The notes below the pieces were generated by a model, which did not search any database, was not told the origin of the DNA, and worked only from the letters and a program-made list of their open reading frames with translations. From Synechococcales cyanobacterium C42_A2020_086 (GTDB lineage Bacteria > Cyanobacteriota > Cyanobacteriia > Elainellales > Elainellaceae): DNA of 64,000 nt. How positions within the stretch are numbered: the stretch's first letter is position 1; the number at the start of each line of letters is the position of its first letter. The stretch covers positions 62,001 through 126,000 of the forward strand of contig JACYLU010000015.1 of the NCBI GenBank assembly GCA_015272325.1, written 5' to 3'. Shown piece by piece: positions 55,376 through 63,599 of this stretch. Made by a program: the position numbers and the translations under genes.

Positions 55376-55546
55376 CGAGCTAGCGCATCCTTCTTGCTGT
55401 TTAGTGACTTGCCTAGGTTGAGGGGTTTTCGTAGAAAGTCCAAACCGTCGGACATCTTCAACGGTCAATTCTACCCACCCCCATCCTTCATCCAAGTTGT
55501 TGGGGTTTCGATCGATATAGATGGTCGCCCAATACTGCTTAGCCAT
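55328..55546 (-). CDS. Possible small protein downstream of a Uma2 scrap
   Basis: A 72-codon frame starting with ATG 9 bp after the stop of the Uma2 remnant. Its first half, MAKQYWATIYIDRNPNNLDE, then GWGWVELTVEDVRR, looks like a real protein, while the last 30 residues look random and lie antisense to the helicase gene end. It could be the broken 3' partner of the lost Uma2 gene. I do not recognise a family and the call is weak. Confidence 0.25.
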   Translation of the reverse strand: MAKQYWATIYIDRNPNNLDEGWGWVELTVEDVRRFGLSTKTPQPRQVTKQQEGCASSLFAGFIVNHGSAIQQ

Positions 55547-55555
55547 CTGCTTGGT

Positions 55556-55700
55556 TTACCAAATGGACGCTAGCTCTACAACAAATCTTGGTAAAACATC
55601 TTCTCCGTCCAGTAATAGGGGAGCATCTAGGACTTGTACCGACTGCCCTGAGCGATAAATTCCCACCTGCTGCGCTTGGCAGTTGATCAACCAACCCAGA
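55556..55700 (-). pseudogene. Uma2-family C-terminal fragment
   Basis: Read on the minus strand this gives GWLINCQAQQVGIYRSGQSV, then QVLDAPLLLDGEDVLPRFVV and a stop, which is the standard C-terminus of Uma2 (DUF820) proteins. There is no start and no nuclease core; the sequence before it runs directly into the minE stop region. It is a truncated relic of a gene related to the intact copy at 10083. Confidence 0.75.
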
Positions 55701-55742
55701 CGAGTTGCTAGGCCTTCTCACTAGTCCTTCTCTCAAATGAGA

Positions 55743-56225
55743 TTAAGAAACTCCTTCCCCCTCGCCTGAAGACTGGCGATGAGGCGGATCGATTGTGGCA
55801 ACGATTGGGTCTTCCGTTAACAGCTCCTCGTTGGCTTCTGTTGGCTCTAGAGACAGCTCTAGCGGCAACGTCACTTCAGACGCGGCAGACTGTTGTGCCA
55901 ACTGAGCCACATCGATCACCGTTGGCTCGCTCGGCTCGGCAGGAAGCTCTCCCTCGGTATCGACCTTAACGCGGCGGATCGGCAGGTTGGCAATTAGGGC
56001 AGTGGTGCGCTGATCGCTCTCTAGAGAAAACTCCGATCCAGCCGGGTCAATCTCCACATACCGCGACACGACTTGCAGAATTTCCTGACGCATTTTTTCA
56101 ACAATAGCAGGCGAGAGATCGGTGCGGTCGTGAGCCAAGACTAATTGCAAGCGCCGCTTGGCAGAGTCGCGGCTATTCTCTTGCTTCTGACGGGAGAAAA
56201 TTCGATCAAGCAGTTCAGTTAGCAT
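55743..56225 (-). CDS. minE: Cell-division topological specificity factor MinE, with long acidic tail
   Basis: The ATG at 56225 gives 160 residues. The first 90 are Min[16 protein letters not shown] membrane-binding start, [20 protein letters not shown] with the MinD-contact helix, and the dimer part with [19 protein letters not shown]. After that comes a tail of about 65 residues rich in Glu, Pro, Ser and Thr ([20 protein letters not shown] and on), which standard MinE lacks. The frame is open 24 codons upstream, but that part is not family-like. It follows minD closely (74 bp) on the same strand. MinE drives MinCD oscillation and allows division at midcell. Confidence 0.93.
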   Translation of the reverse strand: MLTELLDRIFSRQKQENSRDSAKRRLQLVLAHDRTDLSPAIVEKMRQEILQVVSRYVEIDPAGSEFSLESDQRTTALIANLPIRRVKVDTEGELPAEPSEPTVIDVAQLAQQSAASEVTLPLELSLEPTEANEELLTEDPIVATIDPPHRQSSGEGEGVS

Positions 56226-56299
56226 GGAGCATTGTTTGAGCAGCGGCATGGGGAGATGACATGAGAAAATCCGGCGGATGCAACCCAACTGAAGCAAGG

Positions 56300-57109
56300 T
56301 TAGGGCTTGCTGCGCCCGCGAAACAGCCGACGCAGGCGAGAAAACAGATCATCTTGCGGAGCCGTCAAGTCGAGGAAAGGCACCTTTTCCCCTTCCAAAC
56401 GACGAACGATGTTGCTAAACGCTACAGCCGCCAGCGAAGGATTTTCCGACAGTACCAGCGGTTCACCGCGATTCGTGGAGACAATCACGCGCTCGTCATC
56501 CGGCACCACGCCCAGCAGCGGAATCGCCAGAATTTCCTGCACGTCCTTCACCGACATCATCATGTCCTGCTCTACCATGGCGGGCTTGAGGCGGTTGATC
56601 ACTAGATACATCCGCTTGACATCGTTGGCTTCGAGCAGCCCTACCACCCGATCGGCATCGCGCACGGCTGCCACTTCTGGTGTGGTGACAATAATCGCCT
56701 CCCGTGCTGGAGAAATGGCGTTTTGAAAGCCCATTTCAATACCAGCGGGACAGTCAATCAAAATGTAGTGAAAGGCTTTGGTGAGGGCACCCACCAGTTT
56801 TTTCATCTGCTCTGGCGTTACCGCGTCCTTAGTGCGATTTTGGGCGGCGGGCAGTAGAGCCAGATTGGGCTGCCGCTTGTCCCGAACCAGCGCCTGATCG
56901 AGACGACACTCGCCTGCTAGCACCTCGACTGCCGTGTACACAATGCGATTTTCTAAACCCAGCAGCAGATCTAGGTTGCGCAAGCCGAAGTCAGCATCCA
57001 CGACTGCCACCTTATGCCCCCGCTGCGCTAACGCCATTCCGAGATTAGCGGTGGTTGTGGTTTTACCCACGCCTCCTTTTCCTGATGTAACAACCAAAAT
57101 CCGACTCAT
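56300..57109 (-). CDS. minD: Septum site-determining ATPase MinD
   Basis: A 269-residue deviant Walker ATPase. It begins with [19 protein letters not shown] holding both lysines. Switch regions [16 protein letters not shown] and [15 protein letters not shown] are intact, and the C-terminal amphipathic helix [15 protein letters not shown] serves as membrane anchor. MinD recruits MinC to the membrane and is displaced by MinE. It sits in the order minC-minD-minE, 124 bp after minC. Confidence 0.97.
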   Translation of the reverse strand: MSRILVVTSGKGGVGKTTTTANLGMALAQRGHKVAVVDADFGLRNLDLLLGLENRIVYTAVEVLAGECRLDQALVRDKRQPNLALLPAAQNRTKDAVTPEQMKKLVGALTKAFHYILIDCPAGIEMGFQNAISPAREAIIVTTPEVAAVRDADRVVGLLEANDVKRMYLVINRLKPAMVEQDMMMSVKDVQEILAIPLLGVVPDDERVIVSTNRGEPLVLSENPSLAAVAFSNIVRRLEGEKVPFLDLTAPQDDLFSRLRRLFRGRSKP

Positions 57110-57233
57110 GGTGTGAAGTAGAAATTAAGTGATAGGGTCGAGGTTAATCCTGAGTTTGCATTCACAAAAGAATAATTGGGTAGTCACCGGGGGTAATCCG
57201 AAATGGGGCAGACAGCGCTGAACGGGTAGATGG

Positions 57234-58049
57234 CTATTCCTCTGCTTCGATGTCTGAGCTGACGGGAGGCAGCAACCGTTCCTTGGAGAAATCTGCCGCC
57301 CGAATAATCCGAATGCTGTCTGAAATCACGTAGGCAACCTCGGGCTGATATAGATTGGGAGGCGCTTCTGGAGCCCGAGCCACAAAATCGGCAATGCGGA
57401 GCTGCGTTGGCTCCATACGCAGTGCCATAATGACACAGCGTGTATTGCCTGCTGCACCCGCCTGTACTACACCTCGCAACATGCCCCACACCAGCACATC
57501 CCCGTCGGCAATGATCGTACTGCCAGGGTTGACATCTCCTAGAATTATCACTGTACCAGGATGACGAACCTCCATTCCAGAGCGGACCGTGGTTTGGATG
57601 TAGAGTGGTTCTGCCAGAGCCTGGCCGCTTTCCTCGGGTTGGTTGAGGTGGGCAACGGGTGATTGCTGTTCCACTGACAATCCGGTGGTTGCAGCGGCTA
57701 CGGCGGTTTGACGGCGACTTGTATACACCCGCTTCAACTGGAGTTGTGCCTCGGTTAGGGCATCGGCAATGGACTGGAGCTGCCGCCCGTCGAGTAAGCG
57801 ATCGCGAGCGATCAAATGGACCGGCGTATTGGGCTGCCAAAATCGCTCGCCCGCATTGAGGCGTTGTTTTAACTGCTGCCAAATGTCTGTCCAGGTTGCC
57901 GCCGAACTGACCACCTCAGTTTCGGAAGGCAGCAATAGCAGCAGCCGCCCACTCTCGCCTTTGAACCGTACCTGGGGCACCGGGCTAACCTCGGGTGCCG
58001 GTTGAACAATACTAGGAATCGCAGCCGGTAAAGAAGAATCAGAAGTCAT
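57234..58049 (-). CDS. minC: Septum site-determining protein MinC
   Basis: A 271-residue FtsZ-assembly inhibitor. The N-terminal domain is at about 25-120. A linker rich in Gln and Ala follows, and the C-terminal beta-helix domain has TTVRSGMEVRHPGTVIILGD, then VNPGSTIIADGDVLVWGMLR and GVVQAGAAGNTRCVIMALRM, the family signature that binds MinD. The C-terminal tail is acidic. The first gene of the operon; the 690-bp gap upstream holds its promoter and a small RNA candidate on the other strand. Confidence 0.94.
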   Translation of the reverse strand: MTSDSSLPAAIPSIVQPAPEVSPVPQVRFKGESGRLLLLLPSETEVVSSAATWTDIWQQLKQRLNAGERFWQPNTPVHLIARDRLLDGRQLQSIADALTEAQLQLKRVYTSRRQTAVAAATTGLSVEQQSPVAHLNQPEESGQALAEPLYIQTTVRSGMEVRHPGTVIILGDVNPGSTIIADGDVLVWGMLRGVVQAGAAGNTRCVIMALRMEPTQLRIADFVARAPEAPPNLYQPEVAYVISDSIRIIRAADFSKERLLPPVSSDIEAEE

Positions 58050-58289
58050 TGCAAGAAAACCGCAGGCTTCAACGATAGCAACAGACCATCAGGAACCAAA
58101 TAACTTTCCATCTTAGTCGCCTGCTTCCAAATTAGAACGACTTTAGACTTTTGTTTTACCAGAAGTTTTAGAGAACGGTTGAGCAGGCAAAAATTGGTGG
58201 TACTTTGCCTCAACGGATAACAGGATTCGAGTGCTGTCATGACAGTATGGGTACAGTATGGGCTAGGAACGCAATCAAGGTCCTTTTAT
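58050..58289. other. Gene-free gap upstream of minC
   Basis: ACAGTATGGG occurs at 58242 and 58253 (11-bp period). The minC promoter should be here on the minus strand. No other element is recognised. Confidence 0.4.
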
Positions 58290-58305
58290 TGTGATCATGA
58301 TCACC
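58290..58305. promoter_or_regulatory. CRP-type palindrome
   Basis: TGTGA-TCATGA-TCACC agrees with the cAMP receptor protein consensus TGTGA-N6-TCACA in all but the last base. Its inner 14 bases GTGATCATGATCAC are a perfect palindrome. The centre is about 62 bp before the predicted start of the small RNA below, a classical class I activator position. Cyanobacteria carry CRP homologs (SYCRP1) with the same consensus. Confidence 0.6.
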
Positions 58306-58357
58306 GAAAAATATGACGCAGATCGCGATCTTCCTCTAGCGAACCATGCATACTGAA

Positions 58358-58438
58358 AGAGACTCAACTCTAGCCGAGTCATCAACAGGGAACACACGAC
58401 TTGCCGACAGGGTCCATTTGGAGACTGTCGGTTTTTTG
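58358..58438 (+). ncRNA. Candidate small RNA, two hairpins, Yfr2-like
   Basis: A compact transcription unit without protein-coding potential. A possible -10, CATACT (58348-58353), precedes a 5' hairpin GACTC...GAGTC (58361-58380). Next comes a single-stranded stretch AACAGGGAACACACGACTTG, and last a strong terminator at 58404-58437. The layout (5' stem, exposed A/C-rich motif, terminator, about 80 nt) resembles cyanobacterial sRNAs of the Yfr2 type; I recall a GGAA-ACA-like motif there, but this assignment is tentative. The gene lies between minC (divergent) and the uracil-DNA glycosylase. Confidence 0.55.
58404..58437 (+). terminator. Strong Rho-independent terminator of the candidate sRNA
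   Basis: CCGACAG and CTGTCGG make a 7-bp perfect stem with a 14-base loop, followed by TTTTTT. No protein gene ends upstream on this strand, so it must end an RNA gene. Confidence 0.88.
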
Positions 58439-58741
58439 TTTCTAATTTTTGTCGCTGCTCGATGAGTGAAGTGGCGCGTGGAGAAGATCTCATCGAGAAG
58501 AAACGGCTGCAGAAATTCTCTGGCCGATTGAACCGGAATGTGTAGGGGGTGCTGCCCCCCTATATCGCTGAAATTAATTTGCCGGTAAGCGCTGGAGCAA
58601 CTGAGTAGAGCTGCGCTATCCAAAATCCCGCCTTGGTTTCTCTTGGATTTCTTAATTCTGTCTTTAGCTGTTGGACGAGACGAGAAGGAATGTTTTAAGA
58701 TACATGCCTTATTCACAGCATTCATAGCTGAATGTAGGCTC
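58439..58741. other. Gene-free gap upstream of the uracil-DNA glycosylase
   Basis: About 300 bp with no recognised element other than the probable glycosylase promoter. An open frame on the minus strand (58336-58848) overlaps the sRNA and lacks any family features. Confidence 0.4.
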
Positions 58742-59446
58742 ATGGCTAGCGACAACCAAATGGACCTGTTTAACCTGAGCGGCACAGCAGGTTCGATCTC
58801 CTCTCCTCCCGCAAACTTTGACCCCGAGCAGATTCCAACCAGTGCCAAAGTGCCAATTCCGCCCGGTACCTACGACTCAATGGCGGCCATGGCCGAGCAT
58901 TGCAACCGCTGTCATCGCTGTGAGTTGGGGGCAACCCGCACCTACGCTGTGGTTGGTCGCGGCAATCCGCAGGCAGACCTAATGATCGTCGGGGAAGGCC
59001 CGGGACAAAACGAGGATGAGACGGGGCTACCCTTTGTAGGAAAAGCGGGTCAGCTCCTCGACAAGATTTTGGCGTCGGTGCAGCTCACGGAAGCCGATGT
59101 GTTTATCTGCAATATCGTGAAGTGCCGGCCACCGGGCAATCGCCCCCCTACGCAAGAGGAAATGGATGCCTGCCGCCCCTATCTGCTAGAGCAAATCCGT
59201 ATGGTGGACCCTAAAGTGATTTTGCTGTCTGGCGCTTCGGCCGTTAGGGGTTTGCTGGGCGACAAGCGCGGCATCACCAAAATTCGCGGTGAGTGGATCG
59301 AGTGGCAAGGGCGGCTCTGTATGCCGGTATTTCACCCCGCCTATTTGCTGCGCAATCCCTCCCGGGAAAAAGGTAGCCCCAAGTGGCTGATGTGGCAGGA
59401 TATTCAAGCGGTGCGTAGCAAGCTAGCCGAGATAAATGCCGGATGA
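58742..59446 (+). CDS. Uracil-DNA glycosylase, family 4 (iron-sulfur type)
   Basis: The 234-residue enzyme starts at ATG 58742; the frame is open 33 codons upstream but unrelated. The iron-sulfur cysteines are Cys57 and Cys60 in CHRCELGATRTYAV, and Cys128 and Cys144 in KCRPPGNRPPTQEEMDACRP. The catalytic motif GEGPGQNEDETGLPFVGKAG and the His loop VFHPAYLLRNPS are intact. It removes uracil from DNA in base-excision repair. The first 45 residues are a variable tail. Confidence 0.94.
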   Translation: MASDNQMDLFNLSGTAGSISSPPANFDPEQIPTSAKVPIPPGTYDSMAAMAEHCNRCHRCELGATRTYAVVGRGNPQADLMIVGEGPGQNEDETGLPFVGKAGQLLDKILASVQLTEADVFICNIVKCRPPGNRPPTQEEMDACRPYLLEQIRMVDPKVILLSGASAVRGLLGDKRGITKIRGEWIEWQGRLCMPVFHPAYLLRNPSREKGSPKWLMWQDIQAVRSKLAEINAG

Positions 59447-59497
59447 AGGTGTCAAGCGGTTTGCAGTCGTTACGGTTGTTAATCTGTGCAGTGCCGA

Positions 59498-60217
59498 TCA
59501 GGGGGCAATGGTGCCCGCCTGACAATCGCGTAGCCACAGCCGCACTGCTTGAGCAATCACCCCTTGACTGCTGTCGCGAGGCGGCGTCGGTGGTTCGGTG
59601 TACGGATGATTGCCCAGGGTAGAAAGCAGCATCACAAACCGCCAGCCATTCTCGATCGGCGTTAAAAACAGCCAGTGATAATGCTGTAGGCTAAAACTCT
59701 CTCCAGCGAGATATTGCCGTTCCAGCGTTGTAAAGAAAACCTGGGGCACTTCAGTTTCGCTGACGGCGGTAAAGGCACCGGGTCCCAAGGCAAGGGGTTC
59801 GTACTCGGGGCGGCCGGCCAGCAACACATAGCCCGGAATCTCGGAGGTGCGATGGCGTGTATAGGCTCGCTGACTAACCCGATTGGCATAGCTAGGCAGA
59901 TCGCGCAGCATCAGCGGCATAAGCTGCTCTAGAGTAGCAGGACACTGAGTATGTGGTCGTAGCGGATCGGATGCCTGACTAGTCAGTGGCTGTGGGGAAT
60001 CGGCTAAACTGGCCGGCTGCCCTGAAAAGTCTGCCCTTGAATGCAGAGGCACTGTCAAGTCAGCCGCTTGGACCGTTGGAATTCCAGTGATACTAACCCA
60101 CCCCAAGAGACTGCTCGCAATGCCCGCAATTAGGCTGTTCTGCGGCCGTGCCCAAGCGACGACAGCTCCTACTCCAGGATGTATGAAACGATGTATGAAA
60201 CGGTTGAAATCGGTCAC
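59498..60217 (-). CDS. Exported conserved hypothetical protein
   Basis: A 239-residue product beginning with GTG at 60217. It has a signal-like hydrophobic segment SLIAGIASSLLGWVSITGI with a possible cleavage after VQAA. A linker and a folded domain with LMPLMLRDLPSYANRVSQRA and SFSLQHYHWLFLTPIENGWR follow, and it ends with RLWLRDCQAG. The N-terminal RFIHRFIH is created by a 12-bp tandem duplication. It begins 8 bp after the stop of the diguanylate cyclase, so the two are co-transcribed and may work together. The family seems cyanobacterial; I know no function. Confidence 0.72.
   Translation of the reverse strand: MTDFNRFIHRFIHPGVGAVVAWARPQNSLIAGIASSLLGWVSITGIPTVQAADLTVPLHSRADFSGQPASLADSPQPLTSQASDPLRPHTQCPATLEQLMPLMLRDLPSYANRVSQRAYTRHRTSEIPGYVLLAGRPEYEPLALGPGAFTAVSETEVPQVFFTTLERQYLAGESFSLQHYHWLFLTPIENGWRFVMLLSTLGNHPYTEPPTPPRDSSQGVIAQAVRLWLRDCQAGTIAP
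60178..60201. repeat. 12-bp perfect tandem duplication in coding sequence
   Basis: GATGTATGAAAC occurs twice, exactly abutting, near the 5' end of the exported hypothetical gene. It is in frame and produces RFIHRFIH. Confidence 0.85.
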
Positions 60218-60225
60218 TTTTAGTG

Positions 60226-61983
60226 TTACCAGCCAGACGCCAGCACCTGCACGCTGTTTTCTATCTTAGTTTTGTCCATGACAATGCAATTGCGCCCCTG
60301 AGCTTTAGCCTGATAAAGCGCTCGATCGGCTGTAGCTACCAACTGCGCCCCTGAGCTACCCGGACGAGGAATGATACTTGCGACCCCCAAGCTGAGGCTC
60401 ACCTGAGTGCTCACCTGAGAACTGCCGTGGGGTAACTTCAGTTCCTGAATCGCGGTTTGAATGCGTCGCGCCACATGAAGGGCACCCGCCGGAGGTGTGT
60501 TCGGCAAAATAATCGCGAATTCTTCGCCACCATAGCGAGCGACAACATCGGCAGGGCGTTTGACAGACTGCTGCAGCGCCAAGGCCACCTGCTGCAAACA
60601 GCGGTCGCCGGTTTGGTGACCATAGGTGTCGTTGTATTGCTTAAAGAAATCCACGTCGCAGAGAATCAGCGAGAGCGGCATTTGCAGTCGTCTTAGTCGC
60701 CACCATTCCTGATGAAGGCGATCATCAAAATAGCGTCGGTTAGCGACCTGCGTTAGCCCATCCACGAAGGCCAGACGCTCTAGCTCTTGATTGGCTTTGT
60801 ACAGCACAGCTTCGATGGCAACGCGCTTGTGGATTTCCTGCTGCAAGGCTTCCGTTCGTTCTAAAACACGCTGCTCAAGCTGCTGTGAATAGATTTCTAG
60901 TTCAGAGCGAGAGCGCTGGAGTTCGCGACTCATCTGGTTAAAAGAATGTGCTAGGCTAGCCAATTCCTGCACGCGTCCAACATTCACGGTCTGGCGGTAA
61001 TCGCCGCGAATAATGCGCTGACTAGCTTGGCTCAGGCGCAAAATCGGCTCGGCGAGCTTTTTGCTGAGATAGAGTCCAGTGCCGACTATCATCGCTAAGG
61101 CAATGCCACATAAGAGGGCGGTATCCGAGGCGGTATTACGAATCTGCCCGCCAAAGTCGGAAGTGGGAATGACCACCACAAGCAGCCAGTCAAGACCGAG
61201 TGTGTCGTTGAGGGGAGTGACTTGGGCAAAGTGACGTTGATGATTCAGCTTCAGCTCCCATGGCTGCGTCTGGGAAATCGCTTCATAGGTGCCAAACCGC
61301 CGCAGCAGAACCGTCGCCATTTGCCGAATTAGCGGATCTTGGCTACGAATCGCCAGTGCCCCCGCTGAAGCGTTTTCGATGGTCGAGAGTTGCCCCTCTG
61401 GAATGGCAGCCGCTATTAGTTCGCCCGTGCGATTGAGCAAAAACAGCCGCCCCGAATGACTGCCTTGAGCTTGCTGGAGCCAGTGACTCAATAGCGATAG
61501 GGGAATGCCCTCGCTGGCGAGCCGAGCCGCCGGGTTTAATGGAGTCTGGGTCCGCTCCGGGTTGTGGTTCCGCTCAATCTTGTGCTCAATCGTGATCGAC
61601 TGCCTCTCAGCCTCAATCCAGTGCAGGTCAGCAACCTCCTGCAAGCGCAGCCACTCTGGACGCTGTTCCCACCCAACGGCCTCACCCGACGGCAGCGGTT
61701 CGAAATTGAGCTGATTGACTAACAGTGCCGTTTCTAAGCGGAATTGAATGTGCTCCTGAGCATGCTGCGTCACTTGGCGGCAGAGCTGCACAGCAACTTC
61801 TCGAACTAACTGCTGGTGATAGTCCCAGGACAATATCCCCATTAGCCCTGTCACTGTCACCATCTGAAGTGCAAAGGGCACAACCAAAACAACATACAGC
61901 GGAATTTGACGCACTGAGCAACTGCGAGCCTGGAACAAGTTCCAACGCGACAGTAGCTGCAAGAACCGAGTCAGCAAAGGCAT
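60226..61983 (-). CDS. Membrane diguanylate cyclase with periplasmic sensor and HAMP
   Basis: The 585-residue protein has a first helix YVVLVVPFALQMVTVTGLMG at about 29-50 and an extracytoplasmic sensor of about 230 residues (dCache-like). A second helix at about 285-307 (LLCGIALAMIVGTGLYLSKK), a HAMP linker and a coiled coil follow. The GGDEF domain from about 410 has active-site GGEEF at 485-489. The RPAD sequence five residues before it is an intact inhibitory I-site. It makes cyclic di-GMP, with product feedback. Ligand is unknown. Start ATG at 61983. The exported hypothetical gene follows 8 bp later. Confidence 0.93.
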   Translation of the reverse strand: MPLLTRFLQLLSRWNLFQARSCSVRQIPLYVVLVVPFALQMVTVTGLMGILSWDYHQQLVREVAVQLCRQVTQHAQEHIQFRLETALLVNQLNFEPLPSGEAVGWEQRPEWLRLQEVADLHWIEAERQSITIEHKIERNHNPERTQTPLNPAARLASEGIPLSLLSHWLQQAQGSHSGRLFLLNRTGELIAAAIPEGQLSTIENASAGALAIRSQDPLIRQMATVLLRRFGTYEAISQTQPWELKLNHQRHFAQVTPLNDTLGLDWLLVVVIPTSDFGGQIRNTASDTALLCGIALAMIVGTGLYLSKKLAEPILRLSQASQRIIRGDYRQTVNVGRVQELASLAHSFNQMSRELQRSRSELEIYSQQLEQRVLERTEALQQEIHKRVAIEAVLYKANQELERLAFVDGLTQVANRRYFDDRLHQEWWRLRRLQMPLSLILCDVDFFKQYNDTYGHQTGDRCLQQVALALQQSVKRPADVVARYGGEEFAIILPNTPPAGALHVARRIQTAIQELKLPHGSSQVSTQVSLSLGVASIIPRPGSSGAQLVATADRALYQAKAQGRNCIVMDKTKIENSVQVLASGW

Positions 61984-62289
61984 AGGCGTAATTCAGACCC
62001 ATAAATGGCTCCGGTCATGGGTGGGGTCTTAAGCAAGGCTAGAGAAAGGCAACCGCTGTCCTGCTTGTGTCCAGAGTGAATCATCCATCACTCGTTTTGG
62101 ATAGCGGTTAGAAGATTGATTGGAATATTGAAAAGCTTTTTGCACGTTTGGGTTGAAAAAGAGGTAAAGAATAACCCACCAGTTATTGAGCGTTGTTCCC
62201 CTCAGTGTTCCCAATCAACACCATAAATGATCTGCGTCACCGAAAAATTCTTAAGAAATTATTAAATTTTCCAACTTTCTAGGGATAGG

Positions 62290-63030
62290 CTATAATTCCT
62301 CGCAAATGCGAGCGAAGGCAGCGGCTGGATCGGTAGCCGTCGTGATAGGGCGACCAATGACGAGATAATCTGCACCGGCTTGAAGGGCAGCGGCTGGTGT
62401 TAAAGATCGCTGCTGATCGCCTTGGTCTGCCCAAGTTGGTCGCACCCCCGGACAGACTAGCAAAAACGATGCACCGCAGATCTGCCGCAGCTGTGCCGCT
62501 TCCTGGGGTGAGCAAACCGCGCCCGCCAAACCGCTCTCTTGAGCTAATAGCGCCATTTGCAGGGCATAGTCGTTTAGCTCTAGCGGAATCTTGAGTTCCA
62601 TCGCTAGTGAGCGAGCCGTCAGACTGGTGAGCAGGGTAATTCCAATCAGTTGAGGTGGCGGCACCTGCTGTGCTTGAGCACCATCTAGGGCAGCGGCTTG
62701 GGCAGCTTGCAGGGCCGTTCTACCGGCAGCAGCATGCACTGTCAGCAAATCGACGCCATACTGCGCGGCCGACCGACAGGCCCCTGCCATCGTGTTAGGA
62801 ATATCGTGAAATTTCAGATCCAGAAAGATGCTTTTTTGCCGTGCCTTTAGCTCGCGCAATATCCTGGGACCGCTGCTGACAAACAGCTCTAGCCCCACTT
62901 TCCAAAAGCTGACTTGGGGTAGCCGATCGAGCAGGGTTAGGGCGTCGGTTTCGTTGGCAACATCTAGAGGAACAATTATTTTCTCAGCAGGTTTTTCAGC
63001 TTTCTCGGTGGGGGGCATGGTGTGTTCCAT
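62290..63030 (-). CDS. pyrF: Orotidine 5'-phosphate decarboxylase
   Basis: About 246 residues from the ATG at 63030; the frame extends 13 codons upstream and an ATG at 63018 is also possible. [20 protein letters not shown] is the substrate start. The catalytic Lys/Asp set is in [20 protein letters not shown], and [20 protein letters not shown] and [18 protein letters not shown] form the phosphate-binding end. It produces UMP in pyrimidine synthesis. The gene stands alone. A divergent promoter-like sequence lies upstream. Confidence 0.96.
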   Translation of the reverse strand: MEHTMPPTEKAEKPAEKIIVPLDVANETDALTLLDRLPQVSFWKVGLELFVSSGPRILRELKARQKSIFLDLKFHDIPNTMAGACRSAAQYGVDLLTVHAAAGRTALQAAQAAALDGAQAQQVPPPQLIGITLLTSLTARSLAMELKIPLELNDYALQMALLAQESGLAGAVCSPQEAAQLRQICGASFLLVCPGVRPTWADQGDQQRSLTPAAALQAGADYLVIGRPITTATDPAAAFARICEEL

Positions 63031-63160
63031 AGGAGTACGGAGGCAGCTTACTGTCGGTTCAACCGCCACTAGCTCACCAATCGCTCAATCTTGCCTAAAA
63101 GCAATTCCGTGAAGTTGGCGAGTGGTTGCCCAATTTGTAATAAAGCTCAATATATTCCCC

Positions 63161-63189
63161 TTGTTTTTACGGGGGTTTCTTTCTATAAT
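63161..63189 (+). promoter_or_regulatory. Orphan sigma-70-type promoter
   Basis: TTGTTT (63161-63166), a 17-bp spacer and a perfect TATAAT (63184-63189). No protein gene lies downstream on this strand inside the window before tyrS, which is on the opposite strand. It might drive a small RNA. Confidence 0.45.
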
Positions 63190-63462
63190 GTGATTAATCT
63201 AACTCCTTAATCGGGCGAACTACTTAGATTCCTTAAATTCTAGTTGAATTTTAGTTTGGGATTTTAGTCTGGGCTAGTTCTAGATGCTCTCTAGATACTC
63301 TTACTCTAGATAAAGTTCGGAACATTAAGGTTCAAAATTGTTCAGATCAAAGAATTCTGAATAGCGGGTACGGAGTTCTAAGTCGCCTTGTTCAGTATCG
63401 ATGCGGAGTGCTCTACAGGTTCGGATTAGGTTCATAGGTTTGGGATCATTAGGTCAGATTGG

Positions 63463-63489
63463 GGGCAGCTTCAGCTTGAAGTTCTGCCC
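63463..63489 (+). terminator. Hairpin, possible terminator
   Basis: GGGCAG-CTTCA-GCT-TGAAG-TT-CTGCCC forms an 11-bp stem with a 2-base bulge and 3-base loop, followed by TCTTTAATT. The T-run is weak. It could end a transcript from the promoter at 63161 or lie beyond the end of tyrS. Confidence 0.35.
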
Positions 63490-63599
63490 TCTTTAATTGA
63501 GTGAATGATTGAGCTTAAGGGTCTGATTGCAGCCGACTGAGCTAGCAGAAGTTAGATGGATAGGACTGAATCTGGGTCTAGCAATCGTTTTTCTGACCT

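Larger units (their letters stand above)
63031..63599. other. 570-bp gene-free gap between pyrF and tyrS
   Basis: It carries a good sigma-70-type promoter on the plus strand and a long hairpin described below, but no reading frame. The pyrF promoter (minus) should also be here. Degenerate CTCTAGATA copies lie near 63290-63320. Confidence 0.5.

Noticed and set aside
58336-58848. 170-codon minus-strand frame upstream of the uracil-DNA glycosylase
   Set aside because: It runs through the sRNA terminator and the 5' end of the glycosylase, with no recognisable domain.
62029-62214. 61-codon minus-strand frame upstream of the diguanylate cyclase
   Set aside because: No ribosome-binding site or conserved features; lies in the likely promoter region.
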